Below are positions 25,868-34,593 of a stretch of 64,000 bases of DNA, piece by piece. The notes beneath the pieces were generated by a model. It did no database searches. It was not told where the DNA came from and was given only the letters and a program-made list of their open reading frames with translations. A program made the translations under genes and the position numbers. The first letter of the stretch is position 1. The number at the start of each line of letters is the position of its first letter. Source of the DNA: CAYSPG01 sp964432885 (GTDB lineage Bacteria > Bacteroidota > Bacteroidia > AKYH767-A > OLB10); assembly GCA_964432885.1 (NCBI GenBank), contig CAYSPG010000007.1, positions 98,966 through 162,965 of the forward strand. Reading direction: 5' to 3'.

Positions 25868-26952
25868 TTTTTGGCCAAAATAATTTTACTTGTGCTGGTT
25901 ATACCACTGGTAACTTCAACCAGGTTATAATCCATTAAGCCTGTTGTTACTTTTTGCAGTTCACCGTTTTCAAGTACAACCAATGAGTCATTAACCAAAA
26001 AATTTCTTGGTATGGTTAAGGTATTTTGTTTGGTACGGATAACAATATTTGCTTCAACGGTAAGATTGGGATATAGCAGTGTAGGTTTCTTAATAAAAGT
26101 TGCTTCGGCTTTAAATGTTCGTGTACGTTCGTTCATCATCGGGTCAATGGATGAAATTATTGCTTCAAACACTTCGCCTTTATAACTATCCATGCGAATT
26201 AAAACCTGCTGGCTTGTTTTTATTTTAACAATGTCGTGCTCATCAACATTCAGTTCAACTAAAAAATCAAGGGCATCGCCAATTACTGCAATGGGTTGCT
26301 GAGTAGTAACCAGCTCGTTTTCTTCTTTACTGATAGAGTACACTTTGCCGTCAACTTCGGTTTTAATGAGTAAATCACTTTCAAGGGTTTGGGTTATAAG
26401 CAAATTGTTTTGACTTTGTCCCGATAAAAGTTTTAATTGCCTTTGCAAATCATCATACTTTACAATAGCACTTGCCAAAGTAGTTTTTGAATTTTCAAAA
26501 CTTAGTTCGCGTTGTTCCAATTCAATTTTTGTACCTATTTTATTTTCCCATAAATTTTTTTGACGTACCAGAAGTAATGAGTCGGTAGCAAACTTTTTTC
26601 TTGCAACCCCAATAATATTTTTTAAATCTTCGAGCTTACTTAGGTTGCTTGCGAAATCTGAATTGGCAGCGGCAAGGCGTGCATTGTCAGTTGTTAATCG
26701 TGCATTGTTATTGTTTAATTGAAACAAGGCATCGCCTTTTTTTACAAGGTCGCCTTCTTTTACAAAGGTGGTTTGTAAAATGCCATTGGATTTTGAAAAT
26801 ACCTGATATTGATTTTTACTTTTAATAATTCCCGATGCATAAACCGATTCGGTAATATTTTTTATTTCGGGGCTGATGGATTTATTTTTATTTGTGCACG
26901 AGCAAGCAAACAAGATAAAACAAATGTAAAGTATGATTTTTCTATGGTTCAT
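25864..26952 (-). CDS. HlyD/MacA-type periplasmic adaptor lipoprotein
   Basis: 362 residues with a lipoprotein signal (C-F-I-L-F-A-C-S-C). A barrel-sandwich half is split by a coiled-coil hairpin (about residues 95-190), and I-V-I-R-T-K-Q-N-T-L-T-I-P closes the beta-barrel. It is the first gene of the exporter operon and lies 60 bp past nosY on the same strand, so read-through from the nos cluster is possible. No outer membrane TolC gene is present. The substrate is unknown. Confidence 0.82.
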   Translation of the reverse strand: MNHRKIILYICFILFACSCTNKNKSISPEIKNITESVYASGIIKSKNQYQVFSKSNGILQTTFVKEGDLVKKGDALFQLNNNNARLTTDNARLAAANSDFASNLSKLEDLKNIIGVARKKFATDSLLLVRQKNLWENKIGTKIELEQRELSFENSKTTLASAIVKYDDLQRQLKLLSGQSQNNLLITQTLESDLLIKTEVDGKVYSISKEENELVTTQQPIAVIGDALDFLVELNVDEHDIVKIKTSQQVLIRMDSYKGEVFEAIISSIDPMMNERTRTFKAEATFIKKPTLLYPNLTVEANIVIRTKQNTLTIPRNFLVNDSLVVLENGELQKVTTGLMDYNLVEVTSGITSTSKIILAKK

Positions 26953-27012
26953 AAAGGAAATATGGTAATTGCATTAAAAGCCTTAAAGTTATAATTTCTT
27001 TATTTCAATTTA

Positions 27013-27780
27013 TTATAAATCTTTTCTGTTAAATTTTCGCAGCGCAATAAAAGCCGGAACTAAAACCCATAGACATAGAATTGCTCCAGAAAAAATACGC
27101 CCTCCATTGTTGCCAAAAAAATCGTTAAAAAGAGCTCCGGTGTATCCCATGATAGCGGCAATGTCTATTTTTAATAGAACAAGTATGCGCACTAAATCAA
27201 TTGGGTTTAAGCATGACAGGGATATCATATAATTCTCAATTGGATAATCGCTAAATTGAAAAAGGAGAAATAAAATTAACCCGTCATAAATAAGCGTAAA
27301 ATAAAACCACATAAGGATGGTTGTACCAATTCCCTTTGCCTTATCTTTTGTAAATACTGCAGCAAGCAAAGCAAAAGCTGTGAAGCAGGCAGTTAAAGCA
27401 ATGCCGGTAAGCAAGAAAAGAAAACTTGCTTTGTCAGGTGCATAAAGAAGCAAAGGAATTCCTGTTCCAATTATAAATGCTATACTTAATGAAGAAAATA
27501 ATCCGCCACAAATACTTTTAAAAATTGTTTTTCTGCGCAAGGGCTGCGCCACCAACAATTCAATAAACTCGGATGAATTGTAAAAATAAATTGTGGAAAA
27601 AACTCCGCATATCAAAGGCAACACAATCAATTCAATGTTCAATAAACTGATGATTGCTTTTTCAGATGTTTCAGAAATATTAAAAACACTAAGGCTGATA
27701 AGCAGCAAAGCAAGTGTGTAGAATAAAATTATTTTATTCTTTACAATATCAATGAAAACGTATTTAAAAATATTTGTCAT
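27013..27780 (-). CDS. nosY: NosY-type ABC permease
   Basis: 255 residues with six hydrophobic segments, of the ABC-2 permease group. E-L-L-V-A-Q-P-L-R-R near residue 75 is the coupling helix typical of NosY. With NosF and NosD it forms the complex needed to assemble the copper-sulfide CuZ centre of nitrous oxide reductase. It overlaps nosF by four bases and ends the nos cluster. Confidence 0.85.
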   Translation of the reverse strand: MTNIFKYVFIDIVKNKIILFYTLALLLISLSVFNISETSEKAIISLLNIELIVLPLICGVFSTIYFYNSSEFIELLVAQPLRRKTIFKSICGGLFSSLSIAFIIGTGIPLLLYAPDKASFLFLLTGIALTACFTAFALLAAVFTKDKAKGIGTTILMWFYFTLIYDGLILFLLFQFSDYPIENYMISLSCLNPIDLVRILVLLKIDIAAIMGYTGALFNDFFGNNGGRIFSGAILCLWVLVPAFIALRKFNRKDL

Positions 27781-28490
27781 GCTTTTTTATAGCCCATTAC
27801 TTTTGCAATGGCACGCGATAATTTCTCTTCACCGGTTTCTTGTTTTATTACTTTTATATTTTTCTGAAAACTAATTTGTCCGTCCTGCAAAAAAATTACT
27901 TCATCTACCAACTCATCCAAATCACTTAGCACATGTGATGTGATAAGGATTATTTTGTTTTTACTTTTTTCTTTCGCTATTTTTTCTTTCAGTAATTCTG
28001 TCGATACAGGGTCGAGCCCGGCAGTAGGTTCATCAAGAATTAAAATGTTTGGATTAAAAAGAAATGCCAGGCATGCACTGATTTTTTGTCTGGTTCCACC
28101 TGATAGCGTGCCAAGTTTTTTAGAATTTATTTTTTCAATTTCAAACAGTCGTATTAATTCCAAATCGCAATTATCCCACTTGGTTTTTCTTACATCAATA
28201 ATCATTTTAAAAAGTTGCCCAATAGTCATATTATCCGGATAGCGGCCTATCTGTGGCATGTAACCAATATTTTCACGATACATCCATTCACCATGAATTG
28301 ATTTTTCGTTTATGTAAATACTGCCGTCATCAGGAATTACCAAGCCAAGAATAGATTTTATTAGTGTTGTTTTTCCGGAAGCATTGGGCCCAATAAGGGC
28401 AATACATGTTGCCTGATATATTGATAAATTAATTTTTTCGAGCACAGGGAGCTTTCCAAAATTTTTAGATAGGTTGCTAATTCTTATCAT
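27777..28490 (-). CDS. nosF: NosF-type ABC ATPase
   Basis: 237 residues: Walker A G-P-N-A-S-G-K-T-T, signature L-S-G-G-T-R-Q-K and Walker B L-I-L-D-E-P-T-A-G-L-D-P. The S-G-G-T-R-Q-K variant is typical of NosF. It is coupled by four-base overlaps to nosD upstream and nosY downstream. Confidence 0.88.
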   Translation of the reverse strand: MIRISNLSKNFGKLPVLEKINLSIYQATCIALIGPNASGKTTLIKSILGLVIPDDGSIYINEKSIHGEWMYRENIGYMPQIGRYPDNMTIGQLFKMIIDVRKTKWDNCDLELIRLFEIEKINSKKLGTLSGGTRQKISACLAFLFNPNILILDEPTAGLDPVSTELLKEKIAKEKSKNKIILITSHVLSDLDELVDEVIFLQDGQISFQKNIKVIKQETGEEKLSRAIAKVMGYKKA

Positions 28491-29719
28491 AAGGTAAGCG
28501 CTTTCATTAAAGGCTTTTCATCTTTCAGGTCAATAGGTATAATGCTTGGCATCGCTTTTTCTGCACGTTCAAGCAGCATCACCATAAAGCTTCTGTACAG
28601 CATAATGCTAAAAGGCATTTCTTCTGTTAGCATTGCAAACATACTTACAGGATGAAACGGCACATCGCCTTTCCCATCTTTGTTTAAATCGTATCCCTCG
28701 TATTTGTCCCAGTAATTATTTTCAAATTTATTCAGCATTAATGTTCCGTTAGTTGCAATATCAAATGTGTTTCCTTTAAAATTATTTTCAAACACAGCTA
28801 TATCGCTACAGCTTGCTTGTATCCTAAAGCCCCATCCATTTTTTTCGAACCGATTATTTTTCACTACAAGACGATTTGTTCCTTCCATAAAAATTCCAAC
28901 AGTGTTATTTCTAAAAATATTATTAAAAATAATTCCGTCTGAAATTTCTTTGAGCAGTATTCCATAAGCCGAACCTCCCTGATTGTTTTCAAAAGTATTC
29001 CGAACCATATTTACATGATGTGAAAACATAACGGCAACACCTGCTCCGTTTTCGATAAACGTGTTATGTGTATAGGTATCATTGTTAGAAAACATAAAAT
29101 GCAAACCGTAACGGATGTTTTTTGTGCTGTAATTATTTTTTATTTCAGAATCGGTTACAAATTCAAAATATATTCCGTCACGGTGGCCCGAAACATAATT
29201 GTTTAAAATACTTGCATCGCTGCATTTCCACAAGTGAATTCCATTGCCGGTATTTTGTTCTTCGCGTGGCGAGCCGGTAATTTTATTTTTTTTAATAATA
29301 AAATTGCTGCAGTTGCTTATATGTATTCCGAAGCTGGCATTAACTATGGTATTGTTTTCAAGTACAAAATTTTCGGCATCAATTACTTTAATGCTTGCAA
29401 AATCATTTGTGGAAGAGTAACCCGAGTTTTTAAACGTAATTCCTTTTACTAAAATATTTTTAGCTGAGATGGTGAAAATTTCAAAACGGTCTTCGCCATC
29501 AAGTATTGGATTATTGATGCCGAGTATTTTTAAACTCTTTGAAATTACAATGTTTCCCTCTTTATAAATTCCTTTATCAATAAATAGGGTATCGCCATTA
29601 TTAGCTACACTTACAGCTTGTTTGATTTTTTTTATGGGATAATTAATTCCAATAAAAACAGTTGCAGCAAAATTGCTTTGTGCAAAAAAAGAAAAAAGAA
29701 AAACAAATATAATGCGCAA
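28487..29719 (-). CDS. nosD: NosD, periplasmic nitrous oxide reductase maturation protein
   Basis: About 410 residues if translation starts at the TTG at 29719, which gives a clean signal peptide (R-I-I-F-V-F-L-F-S-F-F-A-Q-S-N-F-A-A). An in-frame ATG at 29779 would add 20 residues and overlap nosL by 56 bases. The mature protein is a right-handed parallel beta-helix (repeated N-N-x-I/F-x-x-N turns, residues about 120-340), the carbohydrate-binding/NosD fold. In the NosDFY complex it receives copper and sulfur for CuZ assembly. Confidence 0.85.
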   Translation of the reverse strand: MRIIFVFLFSFFAQSNFAATVFIGINYPIKKIKQAVSVANNGDTLFIDKGIYKEGNIVISKSLKILGINNPILDGEDRFEIFTISAKNILVKGITFKNSGYSSTNDFASIKVIDAENFVLENNTIVNASFGIHISNCSNFIIKKNKITGSPREEQNTGNGIHLWKCSDASILNNYVSGHRDGIYFEFVTDSEIKNNYSTKNIRYGLHFMFSNNDTYTHNTFIENGAGVAVMFSHHVNMVRNTFENNQGGSAYGILLKEISDGIIFNNIFRNNTVGIFMEGTNRLVVKNNRFEKNGWGFRIQASCSDIAVFENNFKGNTFDIATNGTLMLNKFENNYWDKYEGYDLNKDGKGDVPFHPVSMFAMLTEEMPFSIMLYRSFMVMLLERAEKAMPSIIPIDLKDEKPLMKALTL

Positions 29720-29723
29720 AAGG

Positions 29724-30158
29724 TCAGTTGAGTTTATTATATACTTCCTGCCATACAATAATAGTTCCTTGTTTGCCATTTTGAAATTTTTGCGCTTCTT
29801 GTTTGTTAAAAAAAGCGGCTACATTTCCATTCATTGGCGAATGTACATCTTCGCCCACATAATAGATTGCGTGTTCTGCGTCAATAAAACTATTTTCGTT
29901 TTTATAATCAATTACCAACTTCTTACTTACATCATTTTCTGAAATCAAGCCGCCCGCTAAAAACTCAATCATGCAATTGATGTCGTCAAATTTATAGGCT
30001 TTGCCTTTTACAGTAACTATTTCTGCTCCAAACTTTTTATCCATGATAGTCATTTTGCACGCTGCGCAATCATCAAAACCAAATTTTATAGGCTGCACAG
30101 GTTTGTTGCACGATAGCAATAATGCTGCACATAAAATGCAGAACAACATTTTATGCAT
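29724..30158 (-). CDS. nosL: NosL copper chaperone lipoprotein
   Basis: 144 residues from the ATG at 30158, preceded by a GAAGG ribosome site; an upstream in-frame start would lie inside the neighbouring membrane gene. The lipoprotein signal ends in A-L-L-L-S-C. The copper motif D-D-C-A-A-C-K-M (C-x-x-C with Met) near residue 32 and Y-K-F-D-D-I-N-C-M identify NosL, which delivers Cu(I) to NosD/NosZ. The start overlaps the upstream membrane gene by eight bases. Confidence 0.9.
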   Translation of the reverse strand: MHKMLFCILCAALLLSCNKPVQPIKFGFDDCAACKMTIMDKKFGAEIVTVKGKAYKFDDINCMIEFLAGGLISENDVSKKLVIDYKNENSFIDAEHAIYYVGEDVHSPMNGNVAAFFNKQEAQKFQNGKQGTIIVWQEVYNKLN

Positions 30159-30747
30159 GGCGGTGCCTTCTTTCTTTTCTTTTTTCAAAAAACCAAATGC
30201 AACCTGCAGTAAACACAGCACCAATAATAATATAACCTCCAACATCAGGCAATGAGTATGCATCAAAGTTTAGTAACTTTTTATGGCCAATTAGCGGAGG
30301 TTGATATCCCATATCCGGAACTTTAATTGGCGCATCGGGATTTAGATTGTGTCCATAATCATATCCCCATTGGTAAAAATCAATCATTGCCAATATGCCT
30401 CCAATAGCTGAGGTTAGCAGATAGCTAAATAAAATTTTTCGGCTGCCGGTAATTGCTATTACAAATCCATACAGAATAAATGCAGCAACCAAATATTTCA
30501 GAAATGAAAACTCAGGAAACATTTCGACACTTATTTTTTTCATGCCTATGTAATGATTAAGCCCGTTTATTATATCAACATCGCCACTCAAATTTGTCAG
30601 CCATATTTTCATTACTAAGCCTTCGGGGTATTGTGGGGCAAACAAATCTATACGCCATAGCGGAACAAAATACGTTGCAATTATTGAAATAGAAGCAAGT
30701 GCAATAATGCCTCTTGAAAATATATTTAACTTTCGGTGATGAGTCAT
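30151..30747 (-). CDS. nos cluster membrane protein
   Basis: 198 residues from the ATG at 30747 (M-T-H-H-R-K-L-N-I-F); a longer form with 19 extra residues would overlap the fasciclin gene. Four hydrophobic helices. Conserved-looking loop segments: F-A-P-Q-Y-P-E-G-L, N-G-L-N-H-Y-I-G-M-K, and F-Y-Q-W-G-Y-D-Y-G-H-N-L-N-P with a later P-L-I-G-H-K. The histidines and tyrosines suggest a metal or quinone site. In clade II clusters a membrane gene (nosB) often lies between nosZ and nosD; this one occupies that place, but I cannot show homology. Confidence 0.75.
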   Translation of the reverse strand: MTHHRKLNIFSRGIIALASISIIATYFVPLWRIDLFAPQYPEGLVMKIWLTNLSGDVDIINGLNHYIGMKKISVEMFPEFSFLKYLVAAFILYGFVIAITGSRKILFSYLLTSAIGGILAMIDFYQWGYDYGHNLNPDAPIKVPDMGYQPPLIGHKKLLNFDAYSLPDVGGYIIIGAVFTAGCIWFFEKRKERRHRHA

Positions 30748-30769
30748 AAATTCTGAAACGGAAAAACAT

Positions 30770-31336
30770 TTATTGTTTATCTGATGGAGGAAGCAGCACA
30801 GCATCTATCACATAAACAATTCCATTAGAGGCAGAAACTGTTGCCACAACATTTGCAGAATTATTAACCATCATTTTTCCGTCTTTAAGATTAATTGTTA
30901 TGTTTTTCAAATTTGCCTGATTGATGGTTTGGCCATCGGTTAAAAAATCCTGCTTGTATCCACCAACGGAAACATGGTACTCAAGAATTTCGCGCAGCTT
31001 GTCTTTATTTTCGGGTTTCATTAAATCTTCAACCGTGCCATCAGGTAACTTATCAAAGGCAGCATTGGTTGGTGCAAACACGGTAAATGGCCCTGCATTT
31101 GCTAAATCATTAACATACTCGGCTTGCTTTAATGCTGCAACTAAAGTGGTGTGGTCGGGCGAACCAACAGCAACCTTAACAATGTCTTTTTGCGAAACAT
31201 TATCAGCTACAGATTCTTGTCCGCCTGCAACGGATGCTTCTTCAGTTGCAGGTTGCTCTTTAGCATTATTGTTTTGATTGCAGGAAATAAATCCGGCAAT
31301 AAGCATTGAGGCGAAAATTATTTTTATATTTTTCAT
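30770..31336 (-). CDS. fasciclin (FAS1) domain lipoprotein
   Basis: 188 residues; lipoprotein signal M-L-I-A-G-F-I-S-C, an acidic linker, then a single FAS1 domain (about residues 55-186) with G-P-F-T-V-F-A-P-T-N-A-A-F, L-P-D-G-T-V-E-D-L and the closing N-G-I-V-Y-V-I-D-A-V-L-L-P-P. FAS1 domains mediate protein or surface contacts. It lies between nosZ and the nos membrane gene. Fasciclin genes do occur inside Bacteroidota nos clusters, but the role in N2O reduction is unknown. Confidence 0.85.
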   Translation of the reverse strand: MKNIKIIFASMLIAGFISCNQNNNAKEQPATEEASVAGGQESVADNVSQKDIVKVAVGSPDHTTLVAALKQAEYVNDLANAGPFTVFAPTNAAFDKLPDGTVEDLMKPENKDKLREILEYHVSVGGYKQDFLTDGQTINQANLKNITINLKDGKMMVNNSANVVATVSASNGIVYVIDAVLLPPSDKQ

Positions 31337-31356
31337 CTGTGTATTTTTTAGGAGTG

Positions 31357-33342
31357 TTATTGTATGGTTGTTTCGGCTGGTTTATTGGTGCCAGTGCTAA
31401 AGGTTAATGGCACATTTGATCCGGCAGTACTTACTCTAATGTACCCTTGCATTTCCTGGTGAAGTGCCGAGCAAAAATCGGTACAGTAAATAGGAAACAC
31501 ACCAGTTCGGTTGGGTTTCCATGTAAGTGTTTGTGTTTCGCCCGGCATAATTAACAACTCAGCATTGTTGGCACCTTTTACTGCAAAGCCATGTGGCACA
31601 TCCCAATCCTGTTCAAGATTTGTTACGTGAAAATAAACCACATCGCCCAATTTTACTCCTTCAATATTATCAGGAACAAAATGCGAACGGATTGATGTCA
31701 TATATATATGCACCTCGTTTCCTTTGCGCTCCACTTTGGCTTCTTTTTCTCCTTTAGCTGCAAACGGATGTGTGTTTTCTTCAATTTTAAAAATCTTTGT
31801 AGAATTTTTGGTGAGTAATTCGGCAGGAATTGCTTCGGCATAATGAGGCTCGCCAATGGTTGGGAAATCAAGAATCAGTTTCATTTTGTCGCCACTTATA
31901 TCAAACAGCTGTGCACTTTGTGCAAGCTCAGGCCCGGTGGGCAGGTAACGGTCTTTGGTAATTTTGTTATATGCAATCATATACTTACCCCATGGTTTTT
32001 TTGTTGGGCCACCGGGCACGCATAAGTGGCCAACTGAGTAATACGTAGGTACACGGTCAATAACAGTAAGGTCGCTCAACCTCCATTTTACCACTTCACT
32101 TGACACAAAAAAAGATGTATAAGCATATCCGTTGGCATCAAACTCGGTGTGTAAAGGTCCCAGTCCGGGTTTTTTAACTTCACCATGCAGTACGGCATCA
32201 TATTTTAAAACAGGAATGCCTTCGTAATCGCCATCAAAATTCTTTGTTGCAATAGCTGCTTGAATTTTTGAGAAAGAAAATACAGGAATAATAGCAGCTA
32301 ATTTTCCGCTTCCAACAATATATTCACCCGTTGGGTCAGTATCACATCCATGTGGAGATTTGGGGCAAGGCATAAAGTAAACCATGTCCGCGCAATCTTT
32401 GGGGTCAAGTACCGTAACTTCTTTCTCGATTGTTGAAGTGGCACTGTGCGATGTTTCGCTATACACATTATGTGCATAGGCAACCGAACGCTTTTGCCCT
32501 TTGCCGGCTTTTAAATACTCTTCTGCCTTTTTCCAGTTTACTGCCATTACAAAATCTTTATCCTTTTGTGATGCATTTACTTCAAGTAATGTATTTGCTC
32601 TTTCAGAATTATAACAACTTACAAAAAACCAGCCATGTGATGCTCCTTTGCCAGCACGGGCTAAGTCAAAATTTACGCCTGGTAATAATATTTGAAATGC
32701 CAAATTCATAGCTCCTGAATTTTGATCTACACCAATAAAACTTACTGTACCTCTAAAATTTTGTTTGTATGTATTGATGGCAACATCACCGTTAGTGTTG
32801 TCCATCGGAACACTAAAGCGTGTGCCTGCAATAACGTATTCACTATTCTCGGTAATGAAAGGAGAAGAGTGGTTTCCACCACTGTTTGGTATTTCAATTA
32901 TTTCGGTGGTGCGAAATGTTTTTAAATCAACACGCGCAATGCGAGGCGTGTTGTTGCCATTTCCAAACGCCCAGCGTCCATCATGTACACCATCTGTTTC
33001 AGAAAGTGCAATGTGATGCAAATCGTCCCAAGGCACAAATCCGTGCGAAGTGTATAGCATTGGTTTTGTTTCTTCGCTATAGCCCCAGCCTTTTTCAGGA
33101 TCAACAGAAAACACCGGTATTACCCGAAACAATCGCCCTGAGGGCAAACCATACACACTCATTTGTCCGCTAAAACCCCCTGACACAAAATTGTAAAACT
33201 CATCGTACTTGCCTGGTGCCACATAGGCTTTTTGTGCGGCATCGCCACTAATTGCTTTTGAAGGACCTTGCGGTTTGCAGGCCTGTAAAAAAAATACTGC
33301 CGATAAAATCAAAGCAGCATTTATTATATTATTTCTTTTCAT
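31357..33342 (-). CDS. nosZ: clade II nitrous oxide reductase (Sec-type, lipoprotein form)
   Basis: About 661 residues from the ATG at 33342; the frame is open eight codons further, but this start gives a proper signal. The signal has no twin arginine and ends in F-F-L-Q-A-C, a lipobox, so this is the Sec-exported clade II form, likely membrane-tethered. The N-terminal seven-bladed propeller carries CuZ histidines (for example W-D-D-L-H-H and G-G-N-H-S-S). The C-terminal cupredoxin domain has the CuA motif C-T-D-F-C-S-A-L-H-Q-E-M. It reduces N2O to N2 in the periplasm. It follows a cytochrome c gene and precedes the maturation genes. Confidence 0.93.
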   Translation of the reverse strand: MKRNNIINAALILSAVFFLQACKPQGPSKAISGDAAQKAYVAPGKYDEFYNFVSGGFSGQMSVYGLPSGRLFRVIPVFSVDPEKGWGYSEETKPMLYTSHGFVPWDDLHHIALSETDGVHDGRWAFGNGNNTPRIARVDLKTFRTTEIIEIPNSGGNHSSPFITENSEYVIAGTRFSVPMDNTNGDVAINTYKQNFRGTVSFIGVDQNSGAMNLAFQILLPGVNFDLARAGKGASHGWFFVSCYNSERANTLLEVNASQKDKDFVMAVNWKKAEEYLKAGKGQKRSVAYAHNVYSETSHSATSTIEKEVTVLDPKDCADMVYFMPCPKSPHGCDTDPTGEYIVGSGKLAAIIPVFSFSKIQAAIATKNFDGDYEGIPVLKYDAVLHGEVKKPGLGPLHTEFDANGYAYTSFFVSSEVVKWRLSDLTVIDRVPTYYSVGHLCVPGGPTKKPWGKYMIAYNKITKDRYLPTGPELAQSAQLFDISGDKMKLILDFPTIGEPHYAEAIPAELLTKNSTKIFKIEENTHPFAAKGEKEAKVERKGNEVHIYMTSIRSHFVPDNIEGVKLGDVVYFHVTNLEQDWDVPHGFAVKGANNAELLIMPGETQTLTWKPNRTGVFPIYCTDFCSALHQEMQGYIRVSTAGSNVPLTFSTGTNKPAETTIQ

Positions 33343-33366
33343 ATAGATATAATTTAGATTGTTCAT

Positions 33367-33864
33367 TTATTTAACACCATCATTTTTACGCATAAACTCA
33401 TATACTGCTCGCGCATCATCATCACTTAAACTTTGATTGGGCATGCGCACCAAACATTCTTCAAGCATACTCATGGCTGAAGGGTCGCTGTTAAGCATTT
33501 CATCCGTATTGGTTGAAAAGTTCATTATCCATTCGGCTTTTCTGCGGGATGTAACTTCTTTCCAACCCGGTCCAACTAATTTTTCGTCAGTTAATTTATG
33601 GCATGATGAACATTTAACATCGTACACTTTATTGCCAGCATCGGCCATTGGTTTATCTAATGTTGCAGGGATAGCAACATCTTTAAACTTTCCAATACCT
33701 TTTGCTTCATGAGCCATCTTTTTGTCTTCATCAGCTTTAGCGGCATTGGGGTCATACAATTTTGTTTCTTTGTTTTCCTCATTTGCCGCAGGTTTATTTT
33801 CTGAACATGCGTTGAGCAATACAACTCCGGTTGCTATTGTAATTATTGCAAGTAGTTTTTTCAT
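33367..33864 (-). CDS. monoheme cytochrome c lipoprotein of the nos cluster
   Basis: 165 residues; lipobox V-L-L-N-A-C, a charged linker rich in E and K, then a class I cytochrome domain with C-S-S-C-H at about 85-89, L-V-G-P-G-W and a C-terminal methionine ligand (R-M-P-N-Q-S-L-S). It is the first gene of the nos operon and lies directly before nosZ, so it is the probable electron donor to the CuA site. Confidence 0.9.
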   Translation of the reverse strand: MKKLLAIITIATGVVLLNACSENKPAANEENKETKLYDPNAAKADEDKKMAHEAKGIGKFKDVAIPATLDKPMADAGNKVYDVKCSSCHKLTDEKLVGPGWKEVTSRRKAEWIMNFSTNTDEMLNSDPSAMSMLEECLVRMPNQSLSDDDARAVYEFMRKNDGVK

Positions 33865-33890
33865 AACAGGTTAATTTTTTTTTATTGCAC

Positions 33891-33898
33891 CAAAAGTA
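33891..33898 (-). promoter_or_regulatory. -7 promoter element of the nos operon
   Basis: Minus-strand TACTTTTG matches TAnnTTTG, 27 bp before the cytochrome c start. No good -33 TTG is present, consistent with activator dependence on the palindrome at 33943. Confidence 0.4.
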
Positions 33899-33942
33899 TT
33901 TGAGGTGTGTGTATAGCTTTGTGAGTGCTGTCAGTATAGGAT

Positions 33943-33956
33943 ATGATATTTATCAT
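33943..33956. promoter_or_regulatory. Crp/Fnr-like palindrome upstream of nos operon
   Basis: ATGAT-ATTT-ATCAT, centred about 55 bp upstream of the -7 element on the minus strand, a plausible class I activator position. Control of nos genes by Fnr/Dnr-family proteins is well established in other bacteria. Confidence 0.55.
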
Positions 33957-34003
33957 TTTGCTTTTTATGTGTTTTTCAGCGCTACCTATATGGTTCAAAT
34001 TTT

Positions 34004-34450
34004 TTACTGAAACTGTATTGTATATCGAACTTTAGCAAAATGCCTTACCATTGCTACCACTCCGCAGTATTTTTCTACCGCAAGATTTATAGCTCTTTCA
34101 ATTTTAGCTTTCTCGTCTTCTGATGCTTTAAGGTTGAACAGGATATCTACTTCTTTATACATTTTAGGCAATGTTTCTGTAAGTTCTCCTGTAACTTCTA
34201 TTTGCAGCTCTTCAACACGCAGCCGCATTTTATCTAGTATCGAAATTATCTCCATTCCAGTGCACCCACCAATAGCAACAAGTATCAATGGCTTTGGCCG
34301 TGGCCCATGATTTTCTCCTCCGTGTTTTTCTAATTTGTCAAGATGAATAATATGGTCGTTGGCTAAACATTTAAAATGCATTTTGCTTTTCCATGTGGTA
34401 CTAACATGGTGTATGTCCTTTTTAGTTTCACCAGTCATTTTTGTTATCAT
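34004..34450 (-). CDS. OsmC-family protein
   Basis: 148 residues from the ATG at 34450 (an in-frame TTG at 34480 is less likely). The OsmC/Ohr fold is recognisable, with the peroxidatic-type cysteine in G-G-C-T-G-M-E-I and the second in K-Y-C-G-V. The central R-P-K-P-L-I-L-V-A and the K-H-G-G-E-N-H-G loop are typical of the YhfA-type branch, whose members reduce organic hydroperoxides or are uncharacterised. It sits between the nos operon and a divergent stress protein. Confidence 0.85.
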   Translation of the reverse strand: MITKMTGETKKDIHHVSTTWKSKMHFKCLANDHIIHLDKLEKHGGENHGPRPKPLILVAIGGCTGMEIISILDKMRLRVEELQIEVTGELTETLPKMYKEVDILFNLKASEDEKAKIERAINLAVEKYCGVVAMVRHFAKVRYTIQFQ

Positions 34451-34593
34451 AAAATTTATTGTAGCTAATAATGTATGCAAAGTAGTTTTATGCTAATCTT
34501 AACTGATATGATAAACTTCAGCAATTCACCTAATGTGCATCATTAATATGAAAGGTAAGGCACAGGAAATTTGCAGAAACAAAATATTATAAG

